This document shows, piece after piece, positions 50,180-59,455 of a stretch of DNA of 64,000 bases (the stretch's first letter is position 1; each line of letters starts with the position of its first letter). Below the pieces are notes generated by a model. It saw only the letters and a list, made by a program, of their open reading frames with translations, had not been told where the DNA came from and searched no databases. The translations under genes and the position numbers were made by a program. Source of the DNA: Ruminococcus sp. (lineage in GTDB: Bacteria; Bacillota_A; Clostridia; Oscillospirales; Ruminococcaceae); NCBI RefSeq assembly GCF_016283395.1, contig NZ_JAEEMU010000036.1, positions 1 to 64,000 on the forward strand. The letters run 5' to 3'.

Positions 50180-51193
50180 ATGAAAGCAAAAAGAGTATTA
50201 TTGCTGAGTCTGGCAATTCTTACTGCGGCATCTTCATTCGGCTGCGGCAAAGAGGGCAGCAAGTCAGATGAAAAGTCGTCAAAGGCTGAGAAAACTACAG
50301 AAGCAACAGAAGCTGAGGAAGAGGAAACTACTAAAAAAGATAAAAAAGGCGGAGACGTACTTGACGAGCTGACGCTGGGAATGAGCGGCTACGTTGAGAA
50401 GAGCAAGCAGGTTTCCGCAAATATCAAGGCAAAGACGCTGTATCAATCTGTTATGTGTGTTCTTACTGACGTTGAACAGAAGATAGCTAATGATATCGTC
50501 TACACAAAGGTAGGCGAGGGAGAGTTCGGCGAGAAGGTCAAAGATTATTATACAGAGGCAAACGGTCTTGAGTATATAGTCATTCCCGATGATAATGGTC
50601 AGCCAAAAGCAATCATATGCTGCGAAGGCACTTCCCGAAAGGACAAAGTCGGTGTTTACGGCGATATCGAGGACGCTGACGATATCAGAGATATGAAGTG
50701 GAAGAAAGTCCTTGAAAAGTTCGGCTTTGAGTACGGTGAATATACCAATATCAAGCTTGAAAAGGATAATAACAGCAATTACAGCTACGGAAACGGCAAT
50801 TACAACACAACACGCGAAGAACCGCAGGGAATAGACTTTGATGATATTGATGCAGTGGAATCCTGCGACCTTGCTGCGGCAATCGCATGGGAGTATAATC
50901 GCGGTGAAAATGATATTCCCGTATATCTCTACGGCAAATGGAGCAAGGATACGCCTTTTACGGCTATCACAGAGGGAGAAGACTGGGAGACGCCCAAACA
51001 CGGCGACATAGAGTATGTTATGGAATACAACGGTTTCAGCGTATCAAAGATCTATTGCTGGGATACAGAACGCGACAAAAAATATGTCGGCGATACCGAT
51101 TTCGGATACGGCTATACGAACTATGTCGGCAAGACATGGGACGATGTACTTGATTACTACGGCTATAAGCAGGGCGAATACGTGGAGTATTGA
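50180..51193 (+). CDS. Hypothetical lipoprotein
   Basis: This 337-residue protein has a lipobox (SSFGC at about residue 22), a charged Lys/Glu/Thr linker to about 60, and a globular domain with ITEGEDWETPKHGDIEYVME and KTWDDVLDYYGYK. I do not recognise the family. A preceding gene 13 bp upstream gives likely co-transcription but no functional clue. GGGGG lies before the ATG. Confidence 0.7.
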   Translation: MKAKRVLLLSLAILTAASSFGCGKEGSKSDEKSSKAEKTTEATEAEEEETTKKDKKGGDVLDELTLGMSGYVEKSKQVSANIKAKTLYQSVMCVLTDVEQKIANDIVYTKVGEGEFGEKVKDYYTEANGLEYIVIPDDNGQPKAIICCEGTSRKDKVGVYGDIEDADDIRDMKWKKVLEKFGFEYGEYTNIKLEKDNNSNYSYGNGNYNTTREEPQGIDFDDIDAVESCDLAAAIAWEYNRGENDIPVYLYGKWSKDTPFTAITEGEDWETPKHGDIEYVMEYNGFSVSKIYCWDTERDKKYVGDTDFGYGYTNYVGKTWDDVLDYYGYKQGEYVEY

Positions 51194-51196
51194 TAT

Positions 51197-51360
51197 AGCC
51201 GTTAGCCCGTAGGGAACGCCGCCCTCGGCGTTCCGAGCCATTAGCCTTTAGCCCTTAGCTGTTAGCCAATGTGTCGCCTTCGGCGAATAATTTAAATAAT
51301 GTGAGCCTAAGCGAACACTTTCGGCTAAGGACTCATGGCTAACGGCTGACGGTTTTTATT
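51197..51360. repeat. Intergenic repeat, inverted copy of the ~95-bp element
   Basis: Contains AACGCCGCCCTCGGCGTT and, in reverse relative to 54540 and 62665, the stretch with GTGTCGCCTTCGGCGAAT ... ATTTAAATAATGTGAGC. Direct homology by eye. Confidence 0.7.
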
Positions 51361-51380
51361 AAATGAAAGGAACTGATATT

Positions 51381-51857
51381 ATGAAAGACATTGTAAAAAT
51401 ATTACAGCAGAATGCACGTATTTCCAATGCGGCATTGGGTGAGATGCTGGGCATATCCGCAGAAGCAGCCGCAGCAGAGATAGAAAAACTTGAAAAGAGC
51501 GGAGTCATCAAGGGTTACAGCGTTATCGTTGACGACGACCTCTACGACAAGTCAACTGTTTATGCAACTATCGAGCTTAAAGTTACACCACAGCGCGACT
51601 GCGGATTTGACGACATTGCAAAGACTATCATGATGTACGACGAGGTGGAGAGCGTAAGCCTTATGTCATCGGGTGCTTATGACCTTGCTGTTGAGGTAAA
51701 GGGCAACGACCTCAAGGACGTTGCATTCTTCGTATCTGAGAGACTTGCTACTATTGACGGCATACTTTCGACTTCCACACACTTTATTCTGAAAAAATAC
51801 AAGGAAAAAGGCATCTTCATTGACGGTGAAGAGCCTGATGAAAGGGGACTCGGCTGA
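51381..51857 (+). CDS. Lrp/AsnC-family transcriptional regulator
   Basis: This 158-residue protein has an N-terminal HTH (ISNAALGEMLGISAEAAAAE, KLEKSGVIKGYSVIVDD) and a C-terminal RAM/AsnC effector domain (about 65-140). AAAGGAAC selects 51381 over 51363. It is 2 bp before an aminotransferase gene, the usual arrangement in which an Lrp-type regulator controls an amino-acid enzyme. Confidence 0.9.
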   Translation: MKDIVKILQQNARISNAALGEMLGISAEAAAAEIEKLEKSGVIKGYSVIVDDDLYDKSTVYATIELKVTPQRDCGFDDIAKTIMMYDEVESVSLMSSGAYDLAVEVKGNDLKDVAFFVSERLATIDGILSTSTHFILKKYKEKGIFIDGEEPDERGLG

Positions 51858-51859
51858 TC

Positions 51860-53041
51860 GTGATAGATTACGATAAAGTCCTTTCAAACAAGATAAAGGA
51901 CATCAAACCGTCTGGGATACGTAAATTCTTCGATATTGCAGGCACTATGGACGACGTTATATCTCTCGGAGTGGGCGAGCCTGACTTCAATACACCCTGG
52001 GCTATCAGAAAAGCCGCTATACAGGTGCTTGAAAGAAAGCATATCATCTACGGACCTAACAAGGGACTTGCTTCTCTGAGAAATACTATTTCAGCACACA
52101 TTGAGAAAAAGCATGGCGTAAAATATGATCCCGACAAGGAAGTGATCGTTACGGTCGGCGGTTCTGAGGCTATAGACCTTGCTATCAGAGGTCTCCTTGA
52201 CCCCGGTGACGAGGTGCTTGTTGTAGAGCCCTGCTTCGTCTGTTATGCGCCGCTGGTAGAGCTTGCAGGCGGCGTTCCTGTGTCTGTTCCCACACGTATC
52301 GAGAACAACTTCAAGCTCACTCTCGATGACTTCAAGGATAAGGTCACAGAACGCACAAAGCTTTTGATACTGCCTTTTCCGAATAATCCTACGGGTGCGG
52401 TAATGACAAAAGAGGATCTGGAGCCTATTGCGGATTTTCTCCGTGATACCAATATAATGGTGCTCAGTGACGAGATATACTCCGAGCTCACCTATGGCAG
52501 AAAGCATTTCTCCATAATCGAGCTTGAGGGCATGAGAGAGCGTACTATCTACGTTAACGGCTTCTCAAAAGCTTATGCCATGACAGGCTGGAGACTTGGC
52601 TATGTAACAGCTCCCGAGCCTATAATATCCCAGATATCAAAGATACATCAGTACGGTATCATGTGCAGCCCTTTCATAAGCCAGAATGCGGCAGTTGAGG
52701 CACTTACTGCCTGTGATAAAGAGGTAGAGAAAATGGTGGACGAGTACAATATCCGCCGCCGCTATCTTGTGGGCGAATTCAACCGTCTCGGACTTACCTG
52801 CTTCAACCCCGAGGGCGCATTCTACGTGTTCCCGTGCATAAAGAGTACAGGCATGACCAGTGAGGAATTCTGCGAAAGACTGCTCTTTGAGGACAGAGTT
52901 GCGGCAGTTCCGGGAAGTGCGTTCGGTGAGAGCGGCGAGGGTTATATGCGTATTTCCTACGCTTATTCGCTGAAGCATCTTATGGAAGCTATCAGACGTA
53001 TCGAGAAGTTCCTGAAAAAGCTGGAGGCTGAGAAGAAATGA
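51860..53041 (+). CDS. PLP-dependent aminotransferase, class I/II
   Basis: This 393-residue fold-type I enzyme (GTG start with AAAGGGG upstream) has VGGSEAIDLAIRGL, PFPNNPTGAVM, SDEIYSELTY and the Schiff-base lysine in NGFSKAYAMTGWRLGY. The sequence resembles the aspartate/aromatic-acid group (AspB/PatA-like). Substrate cannot be fixed. Upstream Lrp regulator and downstream ispE overlap (ATGA) form a three-gene operon. Confidence 0.92.
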   Translation: MIDYDKVLSNKIKDIKPSGIRKFFDIAGTMDDVISLGVGEPDFNTPWAIRKAAIQVLERKHIIYGPNKGLASLRNTISAHIEKKHGVKYDPDKEVIVTVGGSEAIDLAIRGLLDPGDEVLVVEPCFVCYAPLVELAGGVPVSVPTRIENNFKLTLDDFKDKVTERTKLLILPFPNNPTGAVMTKEDLEPIADFLRDTNIMVLSDEIYSELTYGRKHFSIIELEGMRERTIYVNGFSKAYAMTGWRLGYVTAPEPIISQISKIHQYGIMCSPFISQNAAVEALTACDKEVEKMVDEYNIRRRYLVGEFNRLGLTCFNPEGAFYVFPCIKSTGMTSEEFCERLLFEDRVAAVPGSAFGESGEGYMRISYAYSLKHLMEAIRRIEKFLKKLEAEKK

Positions 53042-53898
53042 GGGTAAAGACAGCGGCAAAGGTCAATCTTGCTCTTGATGTCACAGGAAAGCTGCCCAAT
53101 GGCTATCACGCCATAGAAAGCGTATTCCAGACCGTGGGCATTTATGACGAGGTGACAGTGGAGCTTACTGAGAAAGGCATAGAGCTGAGCTGCGATGTGC
53201 CCGAAAGGTTCGCAAGCTCCGACCCTATACCCTGTGATGAGCGAAATATCGCCTATAAAGCTGCAAAGCTGTTCTTCGAGGAGAATGGTATGAACTTAGG
53301 CTGCCGTATACATATTAAAAAGGGTATCCCTTCGCAGGCAGGCATGGGCGGCGGCAGTACCGATGCAGCAGCTGTTCTGTACTGTCTCGGCAAGCTTACG
53401 GGAAAAAGCGTGAAAGCTCCCGAAAAGCTTGGCGCAGATGTTCCTTTCTTCTTAACAGGCGGAACTGCTTTCGTTGAGGGAATAGGCGAGAAGATAACTC
53501 CTATCGCCGATTATTCTGGACACATACTCGTTATCGCCAAGGGAAAAGAGGGCGTTTCCACAGCTGAGGCTTACGGGAATATAGACGCCCTGACAGTGCC
53601 TGTTTACCCCAATGCAAAAATGCTTGCGGAGACTATTGAAAAAGCTCCCGAAAAGGCTTATGAGTGGTTCGGAAATCTCTTTGAGCAGGCTGTACAGCTT
53701 GAAGAAGTGGACGATATAAAGTCTGTAATGCTCGGTAATGACGCGTTCAGTGCAGTAATGACGGGCAGCGGTTCGGCTGTATTCGGTCTTTTTGAGAGCG
53801 AGGAGCAGGCTGAGATATGTGCGGAAAAGCTTGAAAAAGCAGGTTATTTTTCGGCAGTATGCAAAACAGTGCCCGAAAGCTTTATTATTACAGAATAA
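53038..53898 (+). CDS. ispE: 4-diphosphocytidyl-2-C-methyl-D-erythritol kinase
   Basis: This 286-residue GHMP kinase has KVNLALDVTGKLPNGYHAI, the phosphate loop PSQAGMGGGSTDAAA, LGADVPFFLTGGTA and the C-terminal MTGSGSAVFGLF. It phosphorylates CDP-methylerythritol in the MEP isoprenoid pathway. The ATG overlaps the aminotransferase stop (ATGA). A few residues appear to be missing between CLGKLTGKS and LGADVPFF compared with the usual sequence; the active-site motifs are intact. Confidence 0.95.
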   Translation: MRVKTAAKVNLALDVTGKLPNGYHAIESVFQTVGIYDEVTVELTEKGIELSCDVPERFASSDPIPCDERNIAYKAAKLFFEENGMNLGCRIHIKKGIPSQAGMGGGSTDAAAVLYCLGKLTGKSVKAPEKLGADVPFFLTGGTAFVEGIGEKITPIADYSGHILVIAKGKEGVSTAEAYGNIDALTVPVYPNAKMLAETIEKAPEKAYEWFGNLFEQAVQLEEVDDIKSVMLGNDAFSAVMTGSGSAVFGLFESEEQAEICAEKLEKAGYFSAVCKTVPESFIITE

Positions 53899-53908
53899 TT
53901 ATGATGAG

Positions 53909-53934
53909 GAGCGTACATTGGTACGCTCTTTTTT
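53909..53934 (+). terminator. Terminator of the lrp-aminotransferase-ispE operon
   Basis: GAGCGTAC/GTACGCTC stem with loop ATTG and a T tract. Confidence 0.9.
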
Positions 53935-53994
53935 ATCAAAAATTGAACAGATTTACTTTTTGTTCGTTATTTTGATGAAATTTAACAAAATCTA

Positions 53995-54023
53995 TTGACA
54001 AGATGATATAATTCAGTTATAAT
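53995..54023 (+). promoter_or_regulatory. Promoter of the YegP-like gene
   Basis: TTGACA (53995-54000) and TATAAT (54018-54023), 17-base spacer. Confidence 0.75.
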
Positions 54024-54088
54024 TATGGTGAAAATCGGCGGCAAGTTCGATTTATAATAATTTTGCTGAAAGGTGTTGAAAAATAATT

Positions 54089-54475
54089 ATGGGAAAATTT
54101 ATCATCAAGACTACCAAGACTGGCTTTACATTCAGCCTTAAGGCTGGTAACGGAGAGGTGATCGCTACAGGCGGAGAGGTATACAATACACTCGCAAGCG
54201 TTAAAAACGGTATCACAAGCGTTATGAAGAATGCTCCCGAGGCTAATCTTGAAGATCAGACCGTAGAAGGATTTCAGACTGAGACAAATCCGAAGTTCGA
54301 GATTTACAAGGACAAATCAGGCGAATTCAGATTCCGCCTTAAAGCAAGAAACGGCGAGATCATAGCCGCCAGCGAAGGCTATGTAAAGAAGGACAGCTGC
54401 AAGAAGGGTATCGCAAGCGTAAGAAAGAACGCTGTAGATGCTCCTGTTATCGAGCCTGAGCCTGATAAAAAGTAA
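54089..54475 (+). CDS. YegP family protein (DUF1508, two repeats)
   Basis: This 128-residue protein contains two DUF1508 repeats: FSLKAGNGEVIATGGEVYNT with GITSVMKNA, and FRFRLKARNGEIIAASEGY with GIASVRKNA. The family is often induced by stress; its function is unknown. AAAGGTG precedes the ATG. Single gene with promoter and terminator. Confidence 0.9.
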   Translation: MGKFIIKTTKTGFTFSLKAGNGEVIATGGEVYNTLASVKNGITSVMKNAPEANLEDQTVEGFQTETNPKFEIYKDKSGEFRFRLKARNGEIIAASEGYVKKDSCKKGIASVRKNAVDAPVIEPEPDKK

Positions 54476-54483
54476 ATAAAAGT

Positions 54484-54520
54484 GTAAGGGTGTGGTAATT
54501 CGTTTATCGCACCCCTTTTT
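54484..54520 (+). terminator. Terminator of the YegP-like gene
   Basis: AAGGGTG/CACCCCTT stem and TTTTT. Confidence 0.75.
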
Positions 54521-54529
54521 ATTAAAAGC

Positions 54530-54660
54530 CGTTAGCCCTTAGCCGTTAGGCATTAGCCGAAAGAGTTCGCATACGCTCACATTATTTAAATTATTCGCCG
54601 AAGGCGACACATTGGCTAATAGCTAACGCCTAATGGCTAAAGGCTCGGGAGCCGGAGTAC
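54530..54660. repeat. Intergenic ~95-bp repeat element
   Basis: Contains TTAGCCGAAAGAGTTCGC, ACGCTCACATTATTTAAATT and TTCGCCGAAGGCGACACATT. Near-identical to 62662-62760 and inverted relative to 51255-51350. Confidence 0.8.
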
Positions 54661-54703
54661 AGGCTCTCCTACTAACCACTAACAACTAATCACTAATTGG
54701 CTA

Positions 54704-54733
54704 TTGACAATACCTATGCTGTTAGTATATAAT
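54704..54733 (+). promoter_or_regulatory. Promoter of dapF-dapL
   Basis: TTGACA (54704-54709) and TATAAT (54728-54733), 18-base spacer. Confidence 0.75.
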
Positions 54734-54740
54734 AAATGTG

Positions 54741-54830
54741 GCGGAGCTTCTGTGTGTTAGCAGCGCAGGAGCTGTTTAGCACCGCTGTTTACTGCTCTCT
54801 CCCGTGAGTCACCACCGATGGGAGCAAAAC
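54741..54830 (+). promoter_or_regulatory. Structured leader that can hide the dapF ribosome site
   Basis: A first hairpin pairs AGCTTCTG (54745-54752) with CAGGAGCT (54766-54773), inside a GCGG/CCGC clamp (54741-54744 with 54782-54785). A second pairs CTCCC (54799-54803) with GGGAG (54820-54824), the likely Shine-Dalgarno of dapF. This is a plausible translational switch for lysine or DAP biosynthesis. It does not resemble the lysine riboswitch, and no known class was recognised. Confidence 0.4.
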
Positions 54831-54831
54831 T

Positions 54832-55710
54832 ATGAAATTTTCAAAAATGCATGGCATCGGCAATGACTATATCTATGTGAACTGCTTTGAGGAAACTGTC
54901 AGCGAGCCCGAAAAGGTCTCTGTAGTCCTCAGCGACAGGCACAAGGGCGTTGGCGGCGACGGTCTTGTACTCATCATGCCCTCGGATATTGCGGATTTCC
55001 GCATGAGGATATTCAATGCAGACGGCTCTGAGGCTATGATGTGCGGCAATGCCACACGCTGTATCGGCAAATACGTCTATGATATGGGACTTACCGATAA
55101 GACTGACATTACACTGGAGACAAATTCAGGCATAAAATATCTGAAGCTTTATCTGAAAAATGACAAGGTGGAGCTGGTTACTGTGGATATGGGCAAGGCT
55201 ATACTTGTACCAAAGGATATCCCCGTAAACAGCGATCTTGACCGCTTTGTGAGCCAGCCTGTTGAGGTTTGCGGCAAAACGTGGGACATCACCTGCGTTT
55301 CTATGGGCAATCCTCACGCTGTTATCTTCACAGAGGGTATAGCAGAGCTTGACCTTGAAAAGATAGGCCCTCACTTCGAGAACCATGATCTCTTCCCCAA
55401 TCGCGTGAATACGGAGTTCGCCGAAGTCATCGACGACCATACCCTCAATATGCGCGTCTGGGAGCGCGGAAGCGGCGAGACTTTCGCCTGCGGTACGGGT
55501 ACCTGCGCTACAGTTGTGGCAGCAGTTCTCAACGGCATCTGCAAGCAGGACGAGGAAGTACTTGTGCATCTTCGCGGAGGAGATCTGCGTATCACTTATA
55601 AGTCGGACGGAACTGTACTTATGACAGGTCCTGCCGAGTACGTTTTCGAGGGAACTGTTTCCGATGAATTCATCAATAAAGCAAAGGAGAATGTTGTATG
55701 CCGCAGCTGA
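54832..55710 (+). CDS. dapF: Diaminopimelate epimerase
   Basis: This 292-residue enzyme interconverts LL- and meso-diaminopimelate for lysine and peptidoglycan. Both catalytic cysteines are present: CGNATRC and ACGTGTCAT. MHGIGNDY, VSMGNPHAVIF and ERGSGET motifs fit. It overlaps dapL by 13 bp, so the two steps around DAP are made together. Confidence 0.97.
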   Translation: MKFSKMHGIGNDYIYVNCFEETVSEPEKVSVVLSDRHKGVGGDGLVLIMPSDIADFRMRIFNADGSEAMMCGNATRCIGKYVYDMGLTDKTDITLETNSGIKYLKLYLKNDKVELVTVDMGKAILVPKDIPVNSDLDRFVSQPVEVCGKTWDITCVSMGNPHAVIFTEGIAELDLEKIGPHFENHDLFPNRVNTEFAEVIDDHTLNMRVWERGSGETFACGTGTCATVVAAVLNGICKQDEEVLVHLRGGDLRITYKSDGTVLMTGPAEYVFEGTVSDEFINKAKENVVCRS

Positions 55711-56909
55711 ATGAAAACTTTCTCAGACTTGAGAAAAACTACCTTTTTATAAATATTGCAAAGAAAATAGCAGCTTTCAAGGAGGCTCACCCCGAGGCTG
55801 ATATCATAAGAATGGGTATCGGCGATGTTACGCTTCCTATCGCACCTGTTGTCATAGAGGCAATGAAGAAGGGCTGCGATGAAATGGGCGTAAAGGAGAC
55901 CTTCAAGGGCTACGAGGACAGCGGTGCAGGCTATGACTTCCTGCGTGATGCTGTTTCGGGCTATTATAAGAGCTTCGGAGCTGATGTTGCTCCAAACGAG
56001 ATAAGGATAAATGACGGTGCGAAGTCTGATTGCGGAAATATCGTGGATATTTTCGGCGACGACAATACTATCCTTGTCACAGACCCTGCATACCCTGTTT
56101 ATGTGGACTCTAACCTTATGAGCGGCAGAAAGATAATCTATGCCGACTCAAACGAGGAGAACGGCTTTGCTGCAATGCCCGATGAATCGGTACACGCTGA
56201 TATCATCTATCTCTGCTCACCGAACAACCCTACAGGCTCTGTGTATACCCGTGAGCAGCTGAAGCAGTGGATAGCTTACGCAAAGAAGAATGACGCTGTA
56301 ATCATCTATGATTCGGCTTATGAAGCATTTATCACCGACTCTGATGTTCCGAGAAGCATATTCTGCATCGAGGGTGCCAAGGAGTGCTGTATCGAGATGT
56401 GCTCACTGTCCAAGACCGCAGGCTTTACAGGTATGAGATGCGGATATACCGTTATCCCCGATGCATTAAAGGTAACTGCAAGCGACGGTACTGAGGTATC
56501 TGTATCTCAGATATGGGGCAGACGACAGGGAAGCAAGTTCAACGGCGTATCCTACCCCGTACAGTGTGCAGCAGCTGCTGTATTCACTCCCGAGGGCTTG
56601 AAGCAGGTACACGAGAATATCGCTTATTATCAGGAAAATGCACGTATCATATCCGATACTATGACAAAGCTGGGCGTTAAGTTCACAGGCGGCGTAAATT
56701 CGCCGTATATCTGGTTCAAATGTCCTAATGATATGAAGAGCTGGGATTTCTTCGACCTTATGCTTGAAAAGATAGCAGTTGTTGGAACTCCCGGTGCAGG
56801 CTTCGGTAAGAACGGCGAGGGCTGGTTCAGACTGACCTCGTTCGGCGACAGACAGCGTACTATCGAAGCTATGGAGCGTTTTGAAAAGCTCGTTAATGAT
56901 ATGAAATGA
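55698..56909 (+). CDS. dapL: LL-diaminopimelate aminotransferase
   Basis: This 403-residue PLP enzyme makes LL-DAP directly from tetrahydrodipicolinate. Motifs: NENFLRLEKNYLF, GIGDVTLPIAPVV, FKGYEDSGAGYDFLR, CSPNNPTG, YDSAYEAFI, the PLP lysine in SLSKTAGFTGMRCG and GFGKNGEGWFRL. The presence of dapL shows the aminotransferase branch of lysine synthesis. ATG inside the end of dapF with AAAGGAG upstream. Confidence 0.97.
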   Translation: MPQLNENFLRLEKNYLFINIAKKIAAFKEAHPEADIIRMGIGDVTLPIAPVVIEAMKKGCDEMGVKETFKGYEDSGAGYDFLRDAVSGYYKSFGADVAPNEIRINDGAKSDCGNIVDIFGDDNTILVTDPAYPVYVDSNLMSGRKIIYADSNEENGFAAMPDESVHADIIYLCSPNNPTGSVYTREQLKQWIAYAKKNDAVIIYDSAYEAFITDSDVPRSIFCIEGAKECCIEMCSLSKTAGFTGMRCGYTVIPDALKVTASDGTEVSVSQIWGRRQGSKFNGVSYPVQCAAAAVFTPEGLKQVHENIAYYQENARIISDTMTKLGVKFTGGVNSPYIWFKCPNDMKSWDFFDLMLEKIAVVGTPGAGFGKNGEGWFRLTSFGDRQRTIEAMERFEKLVNDMK

Positions 56910-56914
56910 TTCTG

Positions 56915-56941
56915 TAAGGGCGGAGCAATCCGCCCTTTTTT
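56915..56941 (+). terminator. Terminator of dapF-dapL
   Basis: AAGGGCGGA/TCCGCCCTT stem with a TTTTTT run. Confidence 0.92.
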
Positions 56942-56945
56942 GCAG

Positions 56946-57360
56946 CGCGTAGCCCGCACTGGCTAACCACGTTGTCGCTTGCAAGCTCGCTCACTATTAT
57001 CAATGTCCTTACTCGTACATCGCTTACAGCACATTTACACACGGGCGAACGGAATTCGCCCCTACAAATATTATCATGTTACGTAATTGAATATCAGGGG
57101 CTGCCGAAGGCAGCCCCTACAGTGTGACATTTATAGTTTATGCATAATTTACGGACGACCAATGGTCGTCCCTACAGTGCGTTTATGTTGTTTGCATTGT
57201 AAGGCATACACGGGCGAACGGAATTCGCCCCTACAATTATGAATTATGAATTATGAATTATGAATTAAATCCGCCGCCCCTACAAGCTAAGGGCAAACGG
57301 CTAATGGCTTGGAATGCCGCCATCGGCGTTCCACACTATGCACTGAGCACTAACAACTGA
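56946..57360. repeat. Large intergenic repeat cluster
   Basis: In order: the ~140-bp element also at 43.9-44.05 kb, GGGCGAACGGAATTCGCCC (twice), a GGGCTGCC/GGCAGCCC palindrome, GGACGACCAATGGTCGTCC, TTATGAAT arrays, and an AACGCCGATGGCGGCATT-type palindrome in reverse. Most palindromes end in CTACA. Confidence 0.75.
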
Positions 57361-57394
57361 TAACTTTTTAACGTTTTTTATTCACAGAAATCTA

Positions 57395-57423
57395 TTGACA
57401 TAACGTCTGAAATATTATATAAT
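57395..57423 (+). promoter_or_regulatory. Promoter of rny
   Basis: TTGACA (57395-57400) and TATAAT (57418-57423), 17-base spacer, leaving a leader of about 300 nt. Confidence 0.75.
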
Positions 57424-57429
57424 AATTAT

Positions 57430-57720
57430 GTTGTATTTATTTGCATAATATTACTTTGGCAGTATATGCAGCTTTGTTTTAAATCATTATCCGCAAAGGG
57501 CGATATATATACAGTTCCTGCGGTATAAATATGATAATGAAAACAAATTTTGGACGGGGATTATTACGTCCGTCTATTTTTGCGAGTCGGGTCCTTTGGG
57601 GGATCGGCTCTTGATCTATATATTTACAAATGAATAAAATAAGCGGCATTTACCGCCTTTCAGTAATAATAAAAAATTATGATACAAACTTTTGATTATT
57701 TTTACAAAAAGGAGGTAATG
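57430..57720 (+). promoter_or_regulatory. Long leader of rny with hairpins
   Basis: A small GGACG/CGTCC hairpin near 57552-57571 is followed by CGTCTATTTTTG, which resembles an attenuator terminator. A GAG-CGG / CGG-CTC pairing lies near 57584-57610 and GCGG/CCGC at 57643-57656. RNase Y leaders could serve for autoregulation; this is speculative. Confidence 0.3.
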
Positions 57721-57726
57721 CACTGT

Positions 57727-59304
57727 ATGGATCCAATCATCGCTATTGTCCTTATCATTGCTGCTCTGGCAGCAGGCGTTGGCGTGGGATATGCTCTGTT
57801 CTACAAAAAGGGCGTTGAGGCTGGTGTCGAAAAGCGCAAGCACGACGCAGAAGCTATCGTAGGCTCTGCTGAACAGCAGGCTGAGCGTATCATCGAAGAC
57901 GCTGAGAAGGATGCCGATAATAAGAAAAAAAGCGCACTCATCGAAGCAAAAGACGAAATACATAAGCTCCGCACCGAAGCAGATAAGGAGATCAAGGATC
58001 GCAGAGCAGAGCTGTCACGTCAGGAAAGACGTATGCAGCAGAAGGAAGAAAACTTAGACAAGAAAACTGATAACCTTGAAAAGAAAGAGGAAACTCTCAA
58101 TCAGAAGATCAAATCAGCTGACGAAAAGCTGAAAGAGGCTGACTCTATCAAGAAGAGCCAGATGGATATTCTTGAGCGTATTTCCGAATTCACCAAGGAT
58201 CAGGCTAAGGAGTATATCATCTCAAAGCTTGAGGACGATCTGGTACACGAAAAGGCTGTTAAGGTTGCAGCTTATGAGCAGGTCATCAAGGACGAATGTC
58301 AGGAGAAGGCAAGAAGCTATATCTCACTGGCTATCGCTAAGGTGGCTGCCGATCAGGTATCAGAGGCAGCAGTTTCCGTTGTTCCGCTTCCTAATGATGA
58401 GATGAAGGGCCGTATAATCGGTCGTGAGGGCCGTAACATAAGGACTCTCGAAACTCTGACAGGTGTTGATCTTATTATTGATGATACCCCTGAGGCTATC
58501 ACTATTTCCTGCTTTGACCAGATCAGACGTGAGGTCGCAAGGATCGCTCTCGAAAAGCTTATCGCTGACGGAAGAATCCACCCAACACGTATTGAGGAAA
58601 TGGTCGAAAAGGCTAAGCGCGAAGTTGAGTACCGCATCAAGCAGGAAGGTGAACGTGCTGTAATTGAGACCAACGTTCACGGTCTTAATCATGAGCTTAT
58701 AAAGCTTATCGGCCGCCTTAAATTCCGTACAAGCTACAGACAGAATGTCCTCGATCATTCCATCGAGGTCGCCAAGCTCTGTGGAGTTCTTGCTTCAGAG
58801 CTGGGAGTTGACGCAAATATTGCAAGACGTGCAGGACTTCTTCACGATATCGGTAAGGCTCTTACTGCCGAGATCGAAGGTTCACACGTTCAGATAGGCG
58901 TTGATGTTTGTAAAAAATACAACGAAAATCCTGTTATTATCCATGCTGTTGAGGCACATCATAACGATGTCGAGCCAAAGACAGTTATTGCCTGCATAGT
59001 TCAGGCAGCCGACGCTATCTCCGCTGCAAGACCTGCCGCAAGAAGCGAAAACTACGAAAGCTATATCAAACGTCTTCAGAAGCTTGAGGAGATATGCAAC
59101 TCCTACGACGGCGTTGAGAAGTGCTTCGCAGTACAGGCAGGACGTGAAGTCAGGATCATGGTTATGCCTGAGGTCATCAATGATGAAAAGATGGTCCTCG
59201 TTGCAAGACAGATCGCTCAGCAGATCGAATCTGAAATGGATTATCCGGGTCAGATCAAGGTCAATCTCATTCGTGAGAGCAGAGTTTCTGACTACGCTAA
59301 ATAA
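57727..59304 (+). CDS. rny: Ribonuclease Y
   Basis: This 525-residue endoribonuclease starts mRNA decay. It has an N-terminal membrane helix (about 4-26), a long charged coiled coil (about 30-190), a KH domain ([20 protein letters not shown], about 218-280) and an HD domain ([10 protein letters not shown] ... [10 protein letters not shown] ... [11 protein letters not shown]). The ATG at 57727 is placed 11 bases after AAGGAGG; the ATG at 57718 is too close. Length matches the family (about 520). Confidence 0.97.
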   Translation: MDPIIAIVLIIAALAAGVGVGYALFYKKGVEAGVEKRKHDAEAIVGSAEQQAERIIEDAEKDADNKKKSALIEAKDEIHKLRTEADKEIKDRRAELSRQERRMQQKEENLDKKTDNLEKKEETLNQKIKSADEKLKEADSIKKSQMDILERISEFTKDQAKEYIISKLEDDLVHEKAVKVAAYEQVIKDECQEKARSYISLAIAKVAADQVSEAAVSVVPLPNDEMKGRIIGREGRNIRTLETLTGVDLIIDDTPEAITISCFDQIRREVARIALEKLIADGRIHPTRIEEMVEKAKREVEYRIKQEGERAVIETNVHGLNHELIKLIGRLKFRTSYRQNVLDHSIEVAKLCGVLASELGVDANIARRAGLLHDIGKALTAEIEGSHVQIGVDVCKKYNENPVIIHAVEAHHNDVEPKTVIACIVQAADAISAARPAARSENYESYIKRLQKLEEICNSYDGVEKCFAVQAGREVRIMVMPEVINDEKMVLVARQIAQQIESEMDYPGQIKVNLIRESRVSDYAK

Positions 59305-59337
59305 TGTGTTTATGCGGTAAATAGTGAACGCAGAAAG

Positions 59338-59380
59338 TTCGGCTGTCGGGCATTATGCTCGACAGCCTTCTTATTTTATT
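59338..59380 (+). terminator. Terminator of rny
   Basis: GGCTGTCG/CGACAGCC stem with loop GGCATTATGCT, then TTCTTATTTTATT. Confidence 0.85.
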
Positions 59381-59455
59381 GTGGAAACATCAGGAGCTTT
59401 GCTCCCTGTGCTTTCAGAATAAAATACATCTCTTAATAGTAAAGGGGGATCATAA

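Noticed and set aside
54741..54830. Lysine riboswitch upstream of dapF
   Set aside because: Too short (about 90 nt against about 170) and lacking the conserved junction and loop sequences.
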